NCBI GenBank assembly: GCA_030734395.1
Contig: JAUZTG010000012.1
Location: 310,001-374,000, forward strand
Source: Sarocladium kiliense
Lineage: Eukaryota > Ascomycota > Sordariomycetes > Hypocreales > Sarocladiaceae
Length of the DNA: 64,000 nucleotides
Reading direction: 5' to 3'
The notes beneath the pieces are model-generated. The model made no database searches. It was not told the origin of the DNA and worked only from the letters and a program-made list of their open reading frames with translations. Both the position numbers and the translations under genes were made by a program. Of this stretch, positions 49,064 to 60,113 are shown one piece after another (the stretch's first letter is position 1; every line of letters starts with the position of its first letter).

Positions 49064-50925
49064 TCACCTCGCAAACTTGCTCTTCGCTCTCATCTTCGGT
49101 CCATAAAACCACAACACCCCTGGCGCCGGCCACCCCAACACCACCGCCAACCCAGCCATCAACGTCCCTCCCCACCCATACCCCAACTGCTCATACATCC
49201 GATTCGCAAACAACGGAAACCCAAACCCAGCCAGACTCCTCGTCACCGTCGCAGCACCAACCGCTGAAGCAGCGAACTGCGCATACGTATCAACAAGGTA
49301 TCCCTGGATACACTGAAACCCAACAATCACCCCCGCGGCATAGATACAGGCGCCGATGTTCGGTCCGATCCAGTGAGTGTGGTTCTCTGCTGTCCAGGCG
49401 TAGATGAGAAGGCCCGTGGGGACGAGGATCGCGCCAGGGATCATCATAGGTACGCGGAATTCTGGGAGACCGGGTTGGCCTTCTGGGACGCGACGGCGTT
49501 TCAAAGCGGCGTAGATTCGATCTTGTAAAGGGGCGCAGATTTGCGTGCCTAGGAAGAAGCCCAGTCCTAGGGAGATGTAGTTCAATCCCTGAATACCGGG
49601 AGTCTGGTGGTAGACGTCGGAGAAGAGGGTTGGGAAGGTGGTGAGGACGAGATACATGCTGCCGTAGAGGTAGGTCATGTAAGCGGCGAGGAAGATGAGG
49701 ATGGGTTGGGTGAAGAGCATGCGGAACGGGCGTGTCAATGCTATGGTCAGTGTTTGCGTGTGAGTCCGTTCCGGATGATCATGTTCCGTGTGTAAAGCTG
49801 TATTTCCGGTGGCTTTTATAAGCTGTTTCTTCTTCCGGGTAAGGAGGACCGGGGCGTAGGTCTCGCGGAGGAAGAGCCACGCTCCGAGCTGGATGAAGCC
49901 GCACACGATGGTTGTAGAGTAGAACACCCAACGCCAGGTCGTCTTCTCTGCTATCCAGCCCCCTGCTACAGGACCTATAGCCGGTCCGAGTAGCGGAGCC
50001 ACTGAATAAACCGAGATTGCCCTTCCTCGTTGTTCAGGATTGAAGAGGTCCGCGAGAACTCCGCCGCCCACCGCCATCGGGGCGGAACCCCCGATCCCCG
50101 CCAAGAACCGGAGCGCGATCATAGACGCCTTGTTCCGGGCGAGGGCGCAGCCGAGGTTGAAGCAAAAGAACCATAAATTTGAGACTTGGAGGATGATTAC
50201 TCGGCCTTGGAGCTCAGACATTGGTCCCCAAAATAAGGGACCAATTGCGTAGGCCGCGACAAAGATGGAGAGCGTGAGGGCGAGTTCGAGGGAGGAGGTG
50301 ATGTGGAGGGAATGGCCGATGGCGGGGAGGGCGGGGGCCGCCATTGTTGAGGAGACGGGGGAGATGAGGGTGAAGAAGGAGACTGGGAAGGAGTTAGCCG
50401 CTGGAAAATAGATGTTGCATCTGGACGGATTGCTTTGTTTGATCGGATGGAGTTATGAAAGTGGTATAGTGGATTGTGTCTGGTCAGTGTGAGCGAGGGT
50501 AACATACCAGTAATAACCGCCGCCCATTTCGTCTTAATGGGCCAATTCTTGGGATTCGCAGGATCATCAGGTCCCTCCCACGTCACCAGGTTCTCATCAA
50601 CCTCTGCCTCTTCTCCCGTATCTTTTTCATCATGGGCCTTCTCTCCATGCTGCCCGCCTTCCACGTCGTCCAACTCTCTCTGGTTCGGGATTCCATCTCG
50701 AACTTCTGACACTGTCCTTGAAATTCCACTCGCACGTGCCAGGGAAGCACTACGAGAGGGTCTAGCGCGGGAAGGGGTGGTTGAGTGAGTGCTGGAGGAA
50801 GAGGGTGAAGAGGATCGGGATGGTCCTTTGGATGTTGGTGGTGTGGTGTCGAGTCCTGGATTTCCCGACTTTTCATCCAACGACTGACTTTCCTCCGTCC
50901 CATTCTCTAAGTCTTTCGAACTCAT
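49064..50925 (-). CDS. major facilitator superfamily exporter, DHA1 (polyamine/drug) type
   Basis: Proton-driven efflux pump of the plasma membrane. Exons 50925-50508 and 50400-49064 (minus) give 584 aa; the 107-nt intron splits an Ala codon just before the first membrane helix. Residues 1-115 are a Ser/Pro-rich, then acidic cytosolic head, followed by WEGPDDPANPKNWP, the signature just before helix 1 in fungal DHA1 transporters. Twelve membrane segments follow, with GPMSELQGR as the loop 2-3 motif A, a central loop with KKKQLIKATGN, and APLQDRIYAALKRR in the second half. The closest characterised yeast relatives are the TPO polyamine and FLR1/QDR drug exporters. The true substrate cannot be read. 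Confidence 0.92.
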
Positions 50926-51827
50926 GATGTCGCCTTACCTTTATTCAGTCGGGTAAACATCCCGCGGTTATTCGGTTGAAAAACGGCCAAGCAAGCCCAC
51001 ACCCGCATGCCGTCTTCGTCTTCTTATACAACGACGTGGGAATAACACGTCACACCAGTGAATTTCAGCACTTTCGTAATGAGAATAAAAACGAAGCGGA
51101 AAACACGGCAGAGAAGAGAAAGAGAAAAAAAAGGGCTCCTCTTCTCGGTCTTCATTCTCCTATTTCCGGGTGGCGCCCCTCCCTTATCACCATGCAGTCT
51201 GGGGGAACATGGTTATCCACCTTCCGATCGCGGACCCAGTTGGAGCCGCCGATCCGCCCGGCCCCACTCCGTCTCCGGGCGATAGATATGTCCGGGCGCT
51301 CGTCTTCGGGAGTTGGGTGTTATGCAAGGTTGCCGCTATCTTCACCGCTATTCTGGTTGCTATTCTGCTGTTATGTTGGCTACTATTTTAGTGGCCATCT
51401 TAGGAGCTATCCTTGTAAATATTCTGGTTGCTATTCCCTTGCTATCTTTCCTGCTATTCTACTGTAGTACTATCCTAGCTACTATTCTTATGTCTATCCT
51501 AGTTGCTATTATGCCACTGTTCTATTGCTATTCTAGCTATTATCCTGGTGACTATTCTAGTGATTGGTCTAGTGATTGTTCAGTCGCTATCCTGGCTGCT
51601 ATTTTAGCTGCTGTTATTTTCAACCCTTGCTAATAGAAGCAATCCGAAGGCTTCTGACAGGGTGATAGGAGACCATAGAGAGAGAGTAGCAGTAGATCAG
51701 ACTGGTAGCAAGGATGGTGATTGGCTCAAGAGCCTGATTATTGATCTCGAACGTACATATGTGGAAGCGTTTGTAGCCTTAGCACACTGCTGGAAACTCA
51801 ATACCAAGCAAGACACTATGGCCACGA
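50926..51827. other. intergenic region carrying a degenerate 12-bp-period repeat
   Basis: Between the MFS start and the GPI-protein stop. Apart from the repeat at 51340-51620 I see only the MFS promoter (50926-51200, with A-rich runs) and no supported gene. A continuous plus-strand open frame crosses the repeat because its period is a multiple of three. Confidence 0.5.
51340..51620. repeat. degenerate minisatellite, 12-bp period (consensus GCTATTCTAGTT-like)
   Basis: About 23 diverged units of 12 bp follow one another, for example GCTATTCTGGTT, ACTATTTTAGTG, GCTATCCTTGTA and GCTATCCTGGCT, with a few one- or two-base slips. One frame reads as repeated Ala-Ile-Leu-Val-like tetrads, but there is no gene signal beyond that. 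Most units differ, so the array is old or diverged by mutation. Confidence 0.85.
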
Positions 51828-52874
51828 CTATAACCAGTAGTCGTTCACGGCCAAAACAACGGCCACAGCTCCCAAGACCCCAGCCATTGAGCCATGCATC
51901 TCCATTGCACCATCAGGAGCGTCATCCTCTCCGTCGCCCTCAGAGCTCCCTTCCTCATCGTTCGACCCCTTGTTCCCGTCTTTCTCAGATGTCTCATTGT
52001 CGTCACCTCCATCAGAGTCATCCAGCGTAGTTGTCTTCATCCCGTGACGCAGACACAAGCCCGCAGACGCAGGAAAATCACCTTCCGCCCCAATGGTTCC
52101 GCTCTCCAAGGGCCTGGAGTGCGCCTCACCTACTGGTCCCGGCATCCATCCGACGCTGATATACCAGACTGCCTTGGCTGCCCTATCGTAATTGTCCTCA
52201 TCCTGGAAGATATTCTGTATGATGTACCCACGGCCAGAGCTTGTGACGTCGCTCATGTTGCCGTACGAGAAGGGAGCCATGTCCATGTCCTCACCGTAGA
52301 CGTTGGGGCGGCTGTAGTTGCTGCATGGACTATCCTCCCATGGGTAATATGTGTCTTGCGTGTCTCGCTGTTGGCAGAGCTTGCCGTCTTTGTTGAAGTC
52401 CGCGAGCCACTTGGTGCATTCTTTGGAGAACGCACCCTCGCAGTTGGACTTGATCTCTGCATCGTCCGCAAGATCGAGATCCCAAAGGGGATGGGCCAAG
52501 TAGCAGAACCCCCAGTCATCCACAGTCCGACTCAGCCCATCTTTATCGACAAGATCACCAGTTGGACGGAATCCAACTCTTTCAAGCATCCGTGGCCCTT
52601 TGCGCGTTTCGCCTTTCGCTACGTGTGGAAGCAGTGCTTCATACGGCACCTCATTACGAAGATCGATGAAGACTTCCCACGAAGAGCTCGGAGAACCGGG
52701 GAACTCTTTTCGCACGTCGTAGCCTTTCATCGGTTGAACTGTGGTGAGATTGGCGTCGTCAAACAGATGCTCGAAGTCGTCCCACATTGCGTCTCTTCGA
52801 GGTTGAGACTGGGCTGGGGAAGGCAACAGCGCGAGGCATGCTGCTCCTGTGAGGCGACGCATGGTGGAATGCAT
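51828..52874 (-). CDS. predicted GPI-anchored secreted protein of unknown function
   Basis: 348 aa without introns. Starting at ATG 52874 (MHSTMRRLTG) or at the next Met (52862), the N-terminus is a signal peptide with core ACLALLPSPAQS. The body has six cysteines (GFCYL, SNCEG, KECTKW, KLCQQ, SPCSN, GLCLR) and Asn-glycosylation sites such as ANLT and NYS. A strongly acidic Ser/Asp/Glu spacer follows (around residues 285-325), and then the hydrophobic end SMAGVLGAVAVVLAVNDYWL. A small-residue site before a hydrophobic tail is the GPI-anchor pattern. Sequence elements such as WYISVGWMPGPVGEAHSRP suggest a folded extracellular domain, but I recognise no family. The short polar end after the tail is slightly unusual for GPI signals, so a C-terminal membrane helix is an alternative. 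Confidence 0.75.
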   Translation of the reverse strand: MHSTMRRLTGAACLALLPSPAQSQPRRDAMWDDFEHLFDDANLTTVQPMKGYDVRKEFPGSPSSSWEVFIDLRNEVPYEALLPHVAKGETRKGPRMLERVGFRPTGDLVDKDGLSRTVDDWGFCYLAHPLWDLDLADDAEIKSNCEGAFSKECTKWLADFNKDGKLCQQRDTQDTYYPWEDSPCSNYSRPNVYGEDMDMAPFSYGNMSDVTSSGRGYIIQNIFQDEDNYDRAAKAVWYISVGWMPGPVGEAHSRPLESGTIGAEGDFPASAGLCLRHGMKTTTLDDSDGGDDNETSEKDGNKGSNDEEGSSEGDGEDDAPDGAMEMHGSMAGVLGAVAVVLAVNDYWL

Positions 52875-53699
52875 TCTTGTAGCAGACCACTCGCAACACG
52901 ATTCCGACGAGACAGGCGGCACTTGAATGAGATACTGGTAAGAACGGAATCTATCTCTCTCAGTTTGTGGATTAATTCTGGGTTCTGGTTCCGTTATACG
53001 TCAAACCAACAGGTCTGCCTACCCCTGTTGCTGCCAAGGCGACACAACCCAAAAGGCCATGGGTCCAGTTGAGGCGGTTCAGAGTTTTGGATGTAACGCG
53101 ACGCAAGCGAAATTGCTTGCCGTACGATCGCATTAAGTCTCTTTGTTGTATACATATTGCCGGCGGCAGCAGTTCTGGGGTTCCATTTAGCCTTCTGGAC
53201 TCAATCTGAAATTGCAAGTAATATCACCGTTGGCAAACCCAATCCGCAATGGCAATACATAACTCGGACGATCTTCTTCTTCAAGCAGGCAGAACTAGGC
53301 TGGGCTTAGGGTTAAGCACCAGAACACGACATGAGATATCCGATGGTTGACACACTGGCAGAGCAAGGTGTGCCAGCCGTCTGATTACACGAGACGAGAT
53401 CGAGAATCGCTTGCCTTGAATGGACGAGAATGCAACCTCATCACTAGATGGCCGTGTATTCATTTCCAACCCAAGTGAAACACAACATGAAGGCCATAAC
53501 GCCAACGCCGAAGTAGTCATAACCAACACCTTCTCATCTTCGCCATGTCTTCAAGCTCTCTTATCCGAGATCACTGTGACCATACAGCCCCCCAATCTAT
53601 TGAGTCCGAGGCAAAAGTACATTGGATACACATAGACTCTATTCTGGTCGCCAAAGTCAAACTCTCGTCCCCATCGTCGACCGACCTGACCGTCTCATC
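52875..53699. other. intergenic region beside an unresolved locus
   Basis: Contains the promoter of the GPI-type protein and, further right, several open frames on both strands (for example 53420-53635 plus and 53571-53780 minus) that cannot be linked into one clean model. Confidence 0.35.
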
Positions 53700-54372
53700 A
53701 ACTCCTCTAACCAACCTGATCCTGGCAAGAGCCTTCATCGGCGAACATAGAGCAGCCACCTTCTCCTCCATCAATCTCATCCAACGAGGTCACAGAGATG
53801 ACCTGCCCATCTTCCATACCCTCGAGCCTGACAAAGTCCGTCCTGCGACGTAGAACTAGGAAGCCTCACCTTCGGGGTTCTGGAACTGAATGGTTCCACG
53901 CTCGGGAGCATCACCGTCATTGCCGTTGAGACCATCCGCGCCGGCCGTCATCATCGTCTGCCTCGCCATCGAAAGCGAAGCACTCATTGAACAACTCTTC
54001 AGAGGTTTCGAATTCGGCAAGCTCATTCGGTACATCCTCCACAGCACCCTCGACCACCAAACAGCACAACCTCAACTCCAATATCCGCGGCAAAGGTAAT
54101 CCCAACATTACTATCGTCTTCGCCACAGACGCCTCCATTGGTATCAGCCTCAAGTGTCGCTGAAAGATCAAAAGCTGGCGCACCAAAGGACGCAGCGAGG
54201 CTAAGAATACTGGCAAGCCGACAACGGGCGCGGGAACCACACCGGCAGTGATCTCAATAGCGCCGCTGAAGGATGCATCATGGGCTTGGAAATTGATCTC
54301 AAGTTCGTCTGAGTCGTCGCCGATACGGAGGCTAATGTCGTTGGCGAGGGTGATGCTGCTCCGACATTGCAA
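53700..54372 (-). pseudogene. possible decayed gene (minus-strand fragments in shifted frames)
   Basis: Three neighbouring minus-strand segments look coding but sit in different frames. The first (54372-53917) contains DISLRIGDDSDELEINFQAH. The second (about 54000-53856) contains GDAPERGTIQFQNPEGEAS and stops at a TAG. The third (about 53855-53735) contains DFVRLEGMEDGQVISVTSLDE and CSMFADEGSC. Segments two and three adjoin with a change of frame at the stop codon, as a one-base indel would give. No GT-AG intron that I can see joins all three. I recognise no family. A chance array of open frames or an unusual intron structure are the alternatives. Confidence 0.3.
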
Positions 54373-54812
54373 TCACAAAATTGTCAGGATTAGAACGGCA
54401 CAGTATCTGGTTGGCCCATGTGGCGTAACCGACCCTCACTGATCTTTTGACTCTCGGCCTCACATGCCGGGAAGGGTGAGACATGGTGAAGATCTACAGG
54501 CCTAGTTCCGGATTTTACGATGCAAGGTCCGGACGGCTCAGCATACATTCGGATGCAACTTCTTCCAAGGTCAGGGGGAGCACAAGGATCTGTTTGCATT
54601 ACGCAGTCACTCTGCCATTGCATATTGAATACACATGCCCCTCGTAGATGTCAAACTCAACATGTTGTCTCCCAAGCCAGTAGTAGGTAGAAATCATCCG
54701 TTGATACAAAGTTCAAACGACGCCGTAGTAAAGTGCCAGTGCCATCTTTCTTTCCCCCTTTCATCGGACAGGATATTCAGATTTTTCTTCCATGTACCAT
54801 CGACCTCCCACC
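54373..54812. other. intergenic region downstream of the La gene
   Basis: These 440 bp contain the 3' untranslated part of the La gene (minus strand). I see no gene. Confidence 0.4.
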
Positions 54813-56065
54813 TCATGACTCTGCAGCAACTTCCGTCTTGGTATCGACCTTCTTGGCCGCAGGCTCCTCGTTGGCACCGCCATCCTCCTCGCGTGAGCGC
54901 TTGCTGTTCTCCTTGGCCTCCTCAGCGGCAGGATCCCGGGGAGCCTCGTCACGGTCACGTCCACCACGATCACGGTCACCACGGCCGCGACCTCCACGAC
55001 CTCCACGACCCCGACCACCGCGGCCTCCGCGGCCACCTTTGAAACCGTTCTTCTGGTCGTAATCACGGCGCTTCTTCCAGTCATCGTTGTCACCGCGGAA
55101 ACCACCCCGTCCGCGGCCCCTGCTGCCACCGCGCTCGGCACCCTCGAAGAACTTCCTGGGCTGTTGTCCGTTAGGCTCCAGCTTGCCCTGGCGGATCAGC
55201 TCGCTCTTCTCGTCGCAGTATGCAGCCTTGGACATGATCTTAAGGTCGTGGCCCTCCCACTTGGGCGCGGGGTCGAGCTCGAGGAACTTCTTGGCAGTCT
55301 CCTCATCGGCGAAGGTGACGAAGACGGAGCCCTTGAAGAGGGCATCGTTGGTGCGACGCAGCTTGAGACCCTTAACCTCGCCGAAGTTGGCGAAGAAGCT
55401 CTCGAGATCAAACTGGGTGTTGGGCTTCTCATCGCCGAAACCCTTGACGTAGACGGTAGAGGCTTCGTTCTTGGCGCGGCCAGCACCCATAGGCTTGTAG
55501 GGCTCCTTGCGCTTGACCAACTCGTTACCCTCCTCGCCCTCGACCTCGAGGAAGGTGCTATCGCGGAGGGCGGCGACAACGGCTGTGTAGGGCTGGAAGC
55601 TGCGCATGCGCTTGAAGGAGTGGATGGACTTGATAGGGATGGGCTTGTTCTCGGAGCCGCCGCAGCTTTCCCACATGAACTTGTCCTGGGGGAAGTTCCA
55701 GTCGCCAAAGTAGAACTCGACCTGGGAGAAACTCAAAGTCAGCGACTCGGGAGGATGAATACTTTTCTTTTCTCCGGTTCACAAACCTGCTTGCGGATGG
55801 CGACGGGGTCATCAGTCACCTCACGGATGCTGGGATCGAATTTGCGGTTTTTGCTGGCATCCTTGTCGGACCTGGCGGTGGTCTTAAGGATATTGGCCTT
55901 GCTGCCGTTGGCATCGGCGTCCTTGGCCTCGTCCTTGGACTCGCTCTCAGCCTCAGGCTTGGTCTCCTCCGTCTTGGGCTCCTCGACGGGAGTCGCTTCG
56001 GGGGCCGTCTCCTCGACCTGAGGAGCGGCAGCCTCCGTGGGTTTGGTTGCGTCGGCCTCGCTCAT
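54813..56065 (-). CDS. LHP1: La protein homologue (La motif, RRM, RGG tail)
   Basis: Binds the UUU-OH ends of RNA polymerase III transcripts and protects pre-tRNAs and other small RNAs in the nucleus. Exons 56065-55787 and 55721-54813 (minus) give 395 aa; the 65-nt intron follows the codon for Gln 93 and interrupts the La motif early. Residues 1-65 are Glu/Ala-rich. The La motif begins RKFDPSIRE, continues through VEFYFGDWNFPQDKFMWE and ends near residue 165. An RRM follows (TVYVKGFGDEK, then FKGSVFVTFADEETAKKFLE). The tail has a long RGG/RGGRGRG region (about 295-350), then an acidic/lysine segment ending TEVAAES. Such an RGG tail is common in filamentous-fungal La-type proteins and absent from yeast Lhp1. 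A LARP-type relative is possible, but domain order favours genuine La. Confidence 0.9.
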
Positions 56066-57339
56066 GGTGGCTGTGTGGGTGGAAATAGATGTGAAGGGAC
56101 GCGCGCGATGATGCGCAGCGTAAGGCAATAATCGGATATCTCTCTGGGTATCTGCTAAAGCCTGTGAGTACTCCGGACGTCAAACAATGGCACTTCGACA
56201 GGTGGTGGTGTTTGGTTTGAAGAGTGGCGGGGTCCAAGAATCGAGTCACCGGCGAGGCGGGGATCTGGGACAGGGATTGTAAAATTTATCTCACCTTAAT
56301 GTGTGCAATGAGTGTCAAAGTGTGTCAATTATTGCCTTTCAGATATGTCAAAAGCAAGAGGAAACTTGGTATGATTTGAGGCGAGAAGAAAGATCGACCA
56401 AGCGCAAAGCTAGATCAAGTAGATGCGACTGCAGAGCGGGAAGCAAAAGTTCGGTGGGTGGGCCGCGTTCAGAAATTCTGCCAGAAGAGGCTGCTGCGCG
56501 ACTCGAGTGTGGCTGAGAACAGTGGCTCACCGCTTTCAAGCCACATGGAGTCTGCATCAGCCACACAACCCATCTGACATCCGCCCATGACCAACACCCG
56601 AAGCTTGTTCCTACGTTGTGTGGCCGATTGCTGCATTGCAGGACTTGGCAGGAGAATCGCTACTAGCCGTCAATGTGGCTTGAGGCTTGAACAGCGGCTC
56701 ATCCATGATTCATTCAACGACAGATTCTTCTCTCTCCCAAATGTCAAAGTAGCGCTGCCTTGGTGGTCATTGACTGACGTTTTGGCACGTGACAATCCTT
56801 GTCTCATACGGTATCTTGCGTGCATCAGCGCACCAACCTGTCGCATGCAGCAGCCAGCAAGAACACGCTCAGCAGGAAACTTCCGAGCTTATCCAACCTG
56901 GTCAAATGCCATTCCCACTTCTTGCCGTCCATCCTCCCGCCATTGGCTAGTGCCCTGATCTGCGCAACTCATCCCTGCTGTAAGGGCCGGAGCTTTACGG
57001 CCTCAACCCCCAGCAGCTGCATTTGCCTTAGTGACTGGCAATGACATCAAGTCCGCCAGAACCGCGTCTAGAACCTCCCCGCGGCCTCAACGTTTCCGCT
57101 GTGACCAACTTTTCTCCTTGCACCATTCATTCACTCCTTTGCGATAATTTTTGTTTCGATTCTTGTTAATCCTGTTTCGTTGACCATAATTGTATACATC
57201 ATGCTCAGCTTTCGATCCCATCGAAGCGACACTCAGTGACCGAAGGGAGGCTGGAGCTTAAATATCCCCAACAGCTTCACCCCTCGCCGAGAGCTTTTTC
57301 CCTTCGAGCTACACCCAGGGTTTGGCGCAAGGCCTCGGG
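56066..57339. promoter_or_regulatory. 1.27-kb divergent promoter region between La and phospholipase A2
   Basis: Genes on either side read away from each other. No domain-bearing frame was found. The right-hand 250 bp are the pyrimidine-rich leader of the phospholipase gene. Confidence 0.45.
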
Positions 57340-59760
57340 ATGAAGCTCCCCAACGCCTCACAAACAAGCCTTCATGGCATCAAGACTGCCGCCAGGCCCT
57401 CAGGCCGTGTCAATTCGGTCATTCAGCACCGACTGCGTCGCGCACTCTTCGGCCGAGCTCGGAACACGTCTCAACAGCAGCAACGCTCGACTCTGCCTGT
57501 CGCGGTAATATTTGGCGGCCTATTCGTCTGGTGGCTTTATCCTTCTGACGATTTCGCTCAGCTCTCCCGCGCAAGCAGCTCTCTTGCGAAGAAGGCTCGT
57601 CAAAACACTGATCGATCCGACGATGGCGACGAGGTCGACGAAGGAGATGGCTCAGCTTGGTCCAACTTCACCCGTCGCATCGGCTCTGTGTCTTTCATGA
57701 CCGATGTTGAGTGGACTGCTGTTCCAGATAAGCTGGTCGGCTATATCGTTCCGGAATGGTCCAAGGGTCTTCCAGCATACATCAAGAAGCTCCAACGCGA
57801 GCTGTCCATGTCCCCCGGCTCCTTAGCCGACGAGATCTGGAATGAAGCTCATGATCCTCTCATCAACCCCGAAATACGCTGGTCTGCTGATGTTCGCGTT
57901 TCGTCGCAGCTGTGCGATGAAGAGAAGGAATACCTCGCTCGTCGTAAAAAGGTCGCACGTGTCGCACTCGCCAAATATCTCGGTATTCCGGAAAAGGACA
58001 TTCACCCTGACGATGTGCCTACTATTGCTATGTGTGGATCAGGCGGTGGCCTACGTGCTTTGATCGCAGGAACAGGGTCCATGCTTGCCACCGAAGAAGA
58101 CGGTTTATACGACTGCGTCACATACACTTCTGGTGTCAGCGGCTCCTGCTGGTTGCAGGCACTCTGTCTCTCATCGTTCACCAAGGGCAGCATCAGTGCT
58201 TTGCTGGAGCACCTGAAAGCTAGAGCCAGCACTCACATTGCTTATCCGCCCACTGCGTTCCAATCGCTTACGACCCTGCCGACAAGTAAATTCTTGCTCA
58301 GTGGCTTAGTCGAGAAGCTCAAGGGAGATCCAAATGCCGATGTCGGCCTGGTCGACCTATATGGGCTCCTCTTGGGCGCTAGATATCTCGTTCCCAAAGG
58401 CGAGCTTGGTGTCAATGAGCGCGACTTCAAGCTATCAAATCAACGCGAGTACTTGAAATATGGACAGGTACCCATGCCCATCTACACAGCCATCAGACAC
58501 GAGATCCCGGGTCTCGAAGAGAGTTCGACGGTCGTTGAGTCAGAAGCGGCTAAGGAGAAGGCGAAGAAGGAGGCTTGGTTCCAGTGGTATGAGGTCACCC
58601 CCTACGAATTTTTCTGTGAGGAGTTTGGTGCCGGTATCCCAACGTGGGCTCTCGGCCGCAAGTTCAACAATGGTCGTGATGTTGCCCCAGAGAGTGGTTT
58701 CCACCTACCAGAGCTCAGGATGCCACTCCTCATGGGCATTTTCGGCAGCGCCTTCTGTGCGACACTCAGTCACTACTGGCGAGAAGTCAAGCCACTTGTC
58801 AAGGGCATGACTGTTTTCGGAGCGGTAGACGATCTGATTGCTGGACGGAACGATGATTTGGAGAAAGTCCATCCCATTGATCCAGCCAGTATTCCCAATT
58901 TTTGCTACGGCATGAACGGCAAACTCCCGAAGACCACGCCACAAAGTATATATGACAGCGAGTACATCCAGCTGATGGATGCTGGCATGTCCAACAATCT
59001 TCCAATCTACCCACTTCTGCGGCCTGGAAGGGATGTCGATGTTCTCCTGGCATTTGACAGCTCCGCAGATGTCAAGACAGACAACTGGCTCGCTGTAGCA
59101 GATGGCTACTGTCAACAGCGAGGAGTTAAGGGCTGGCCAGTTGGTGTCGGTTGGCCTCAAGACAACGAGTCAGCGAAACAAGTCGGCAAGGAACTCGAAA
59201 AAGCACAGGCAGAGACCAGCGTCGATGCGGATAAGAAGGTCCAACAAGCCAAACAAGAACAGGCGATGGCACGCAAGAAAGCGAAGCAACAGGGTGAAGA
59301 TGTCAAGACGGGCGAAGACGATTCGAAATATGACCCCGGAAACACCAAGGCAGGTGATCTGGGCTACTGTACCGTTTGGGTCGGCACAACTCAGCAACGC
59401 GCCTCAGAGCCACCGCCCCCAACAAAGGCAATCACAGACTCAACGCAGTGGCAACTCATGGAACCCGAGGCCGGTATCACTATCGTATACCTCCCTTTCC
59501 TAGCCAACGAGAGAGTCCCCGGCATTTCCCCTGGCTCAACTGACTACCTCAGCACATGGAACTTCCTCTACACGCCCGAGCAGGTCGATAAGATTGTTGA
59601 GTTGGCTAAGGCGAATTATGATGAGGGCAAGGCGCAGGTCAAAGCAACAGTGAAGGCCGTGTACGAGAGGAAGAAGAAGCTCAGGCTTGAAGGAGAGAAG
59701 CAGATCCTGTTGGAGAGGCGAGAAGCGGCGCTACTTGGTGAGAGCGACCAGTTCAGCTGA
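57340..59760 (+). CDS. plaA: cytosolic-type phospholipase A2 (group IV) with N-terminal membrane anchor
   Basis: Releases fatty acids from the sn-2 position of phospholipids, also acting as lysophospholipase. A single exon of 806 aa from ATG 57340. The N-terminus is basic (RPSGRVNSVIQHRLRRALFGRAR) and followed by a membrane segment at 52-67, a layout that fits mitochondrial or ER membrane attachment. The catalytic domain has CGSGGGLRALIAG (oxyanion Gly-rich strand), the nucleophile Ser 267 in SGVSGSCW, and the catalytic Asp 547 in MDAGMSNNLPIYPLLRPGRDVD. No C2 domain is present, as in other fungal cPLA2-like enzymes. An Ala/Lys/Gln-rich coiled insertion (about 620-660) and a Lys/Glu-rich helical tail are seen. 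Secreted fungal phospholipase B has a signal peptide and lacks this anchor, so PLA2 of the PlaA type is the better call. Confidence 0.92.
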   Translation: MKLPNASQTSLHGIKTAARPSGRVNSVIQHRLRRALFGRARNTSQQQQRSTLPVAVIFGGLFVWWLYPSDDFAQLSRASSSLAKKARQNTDRSDDGDEVDEGDGSAWSNFTRRIGSVSFMTDVEWTAVPDKLVGYIVPEWSKGLPAYIKKLQRELSMSPGSLADEIWNEAHDPLINPEIRWSADVRVSSQLCDEEKEYLARRKKVARVALAKYLGIPEKDIHPDDVPTIAMCGSGGGLRALIAGTGSMLATEEDGLYDCVTYTSGVSGSCWLQALCLSSFTKGSISALLEHLKARASTHIAYPPTAFQSLTTLPTSKFLLSGLVEKLKGDPNADVGLVDLYGLLLGARYLVPKGELGVNERDFKLSNQREYLKYGQVPMPIYTAIRHEIPGLEESSTVVESEAAKEKAKKEAWFQWYEVTPYEFFCEEFGAGIPTWALGRKFNNGRDVAPESGFHLPELRMPLLMGIFGSAFCATLSHYWREVKPLVKGMTVFGAVDDLIAGRNDDLEKVHPIDPASIPNFCYGMNGKLPKTTPQSIYDSEYIQLMDAGMSNNLPIYPLLRPGRDVDVLLAFDSSADVKTDNWLAVADGYCQQRGVKGWPVGVGWPQDNESAKQVGKELEKAQAETSVDADKKVQQAKQEQAMARKKAKQQGEDVKTGEDDSKYDPGNTKAGDLGYCTVWVGTTQQRASEPPPPTKAITDSTQWQLMEPEAGITIVYLPFLANERVPGISPGSTDYLSTWNFLYTPEQVDKIVELAKANYDEGKAQVKATVKAVYERKKKLRLEGEKQILLERREAALLGESDQFS

Positions 59761-60113
59761 GTAAAATGGTGTTCAATATGTAGGATGTAACGAAAGATTG
59801 AGCATGGGTTTCCGCCTCGTCTGGCAATTTTAGAAGCAAGGCGCGCATAGGCACTTGGTTGCAATAGAATTCAGACATGGATCGAACTATGAAATAGTAA
59901 GACCTGGAAGATAGAAGGTATCAGATGTGGTTTTTGTTCTACAAAGTGTATTTGATATGGTACAAAGATCATTACAGCCAGTCTCCACCGGCGCAATGCA
60001 GCATCTTTCTATTGCACACCTTGCCAGTTCGTGTCACGGGTGCTGTGATACACAAAAATATTCCCATGACCCGTTTCCCCTATCAAACTCATACAATGCC
60101 CGGCGTAACGGGC
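59761..60113. terminator. 3' intergenic region of convergent plaA-like and mL44 genes
   Basis: About 350 bp between two stop codons. No other feature is seen. Confidence 0.4.
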
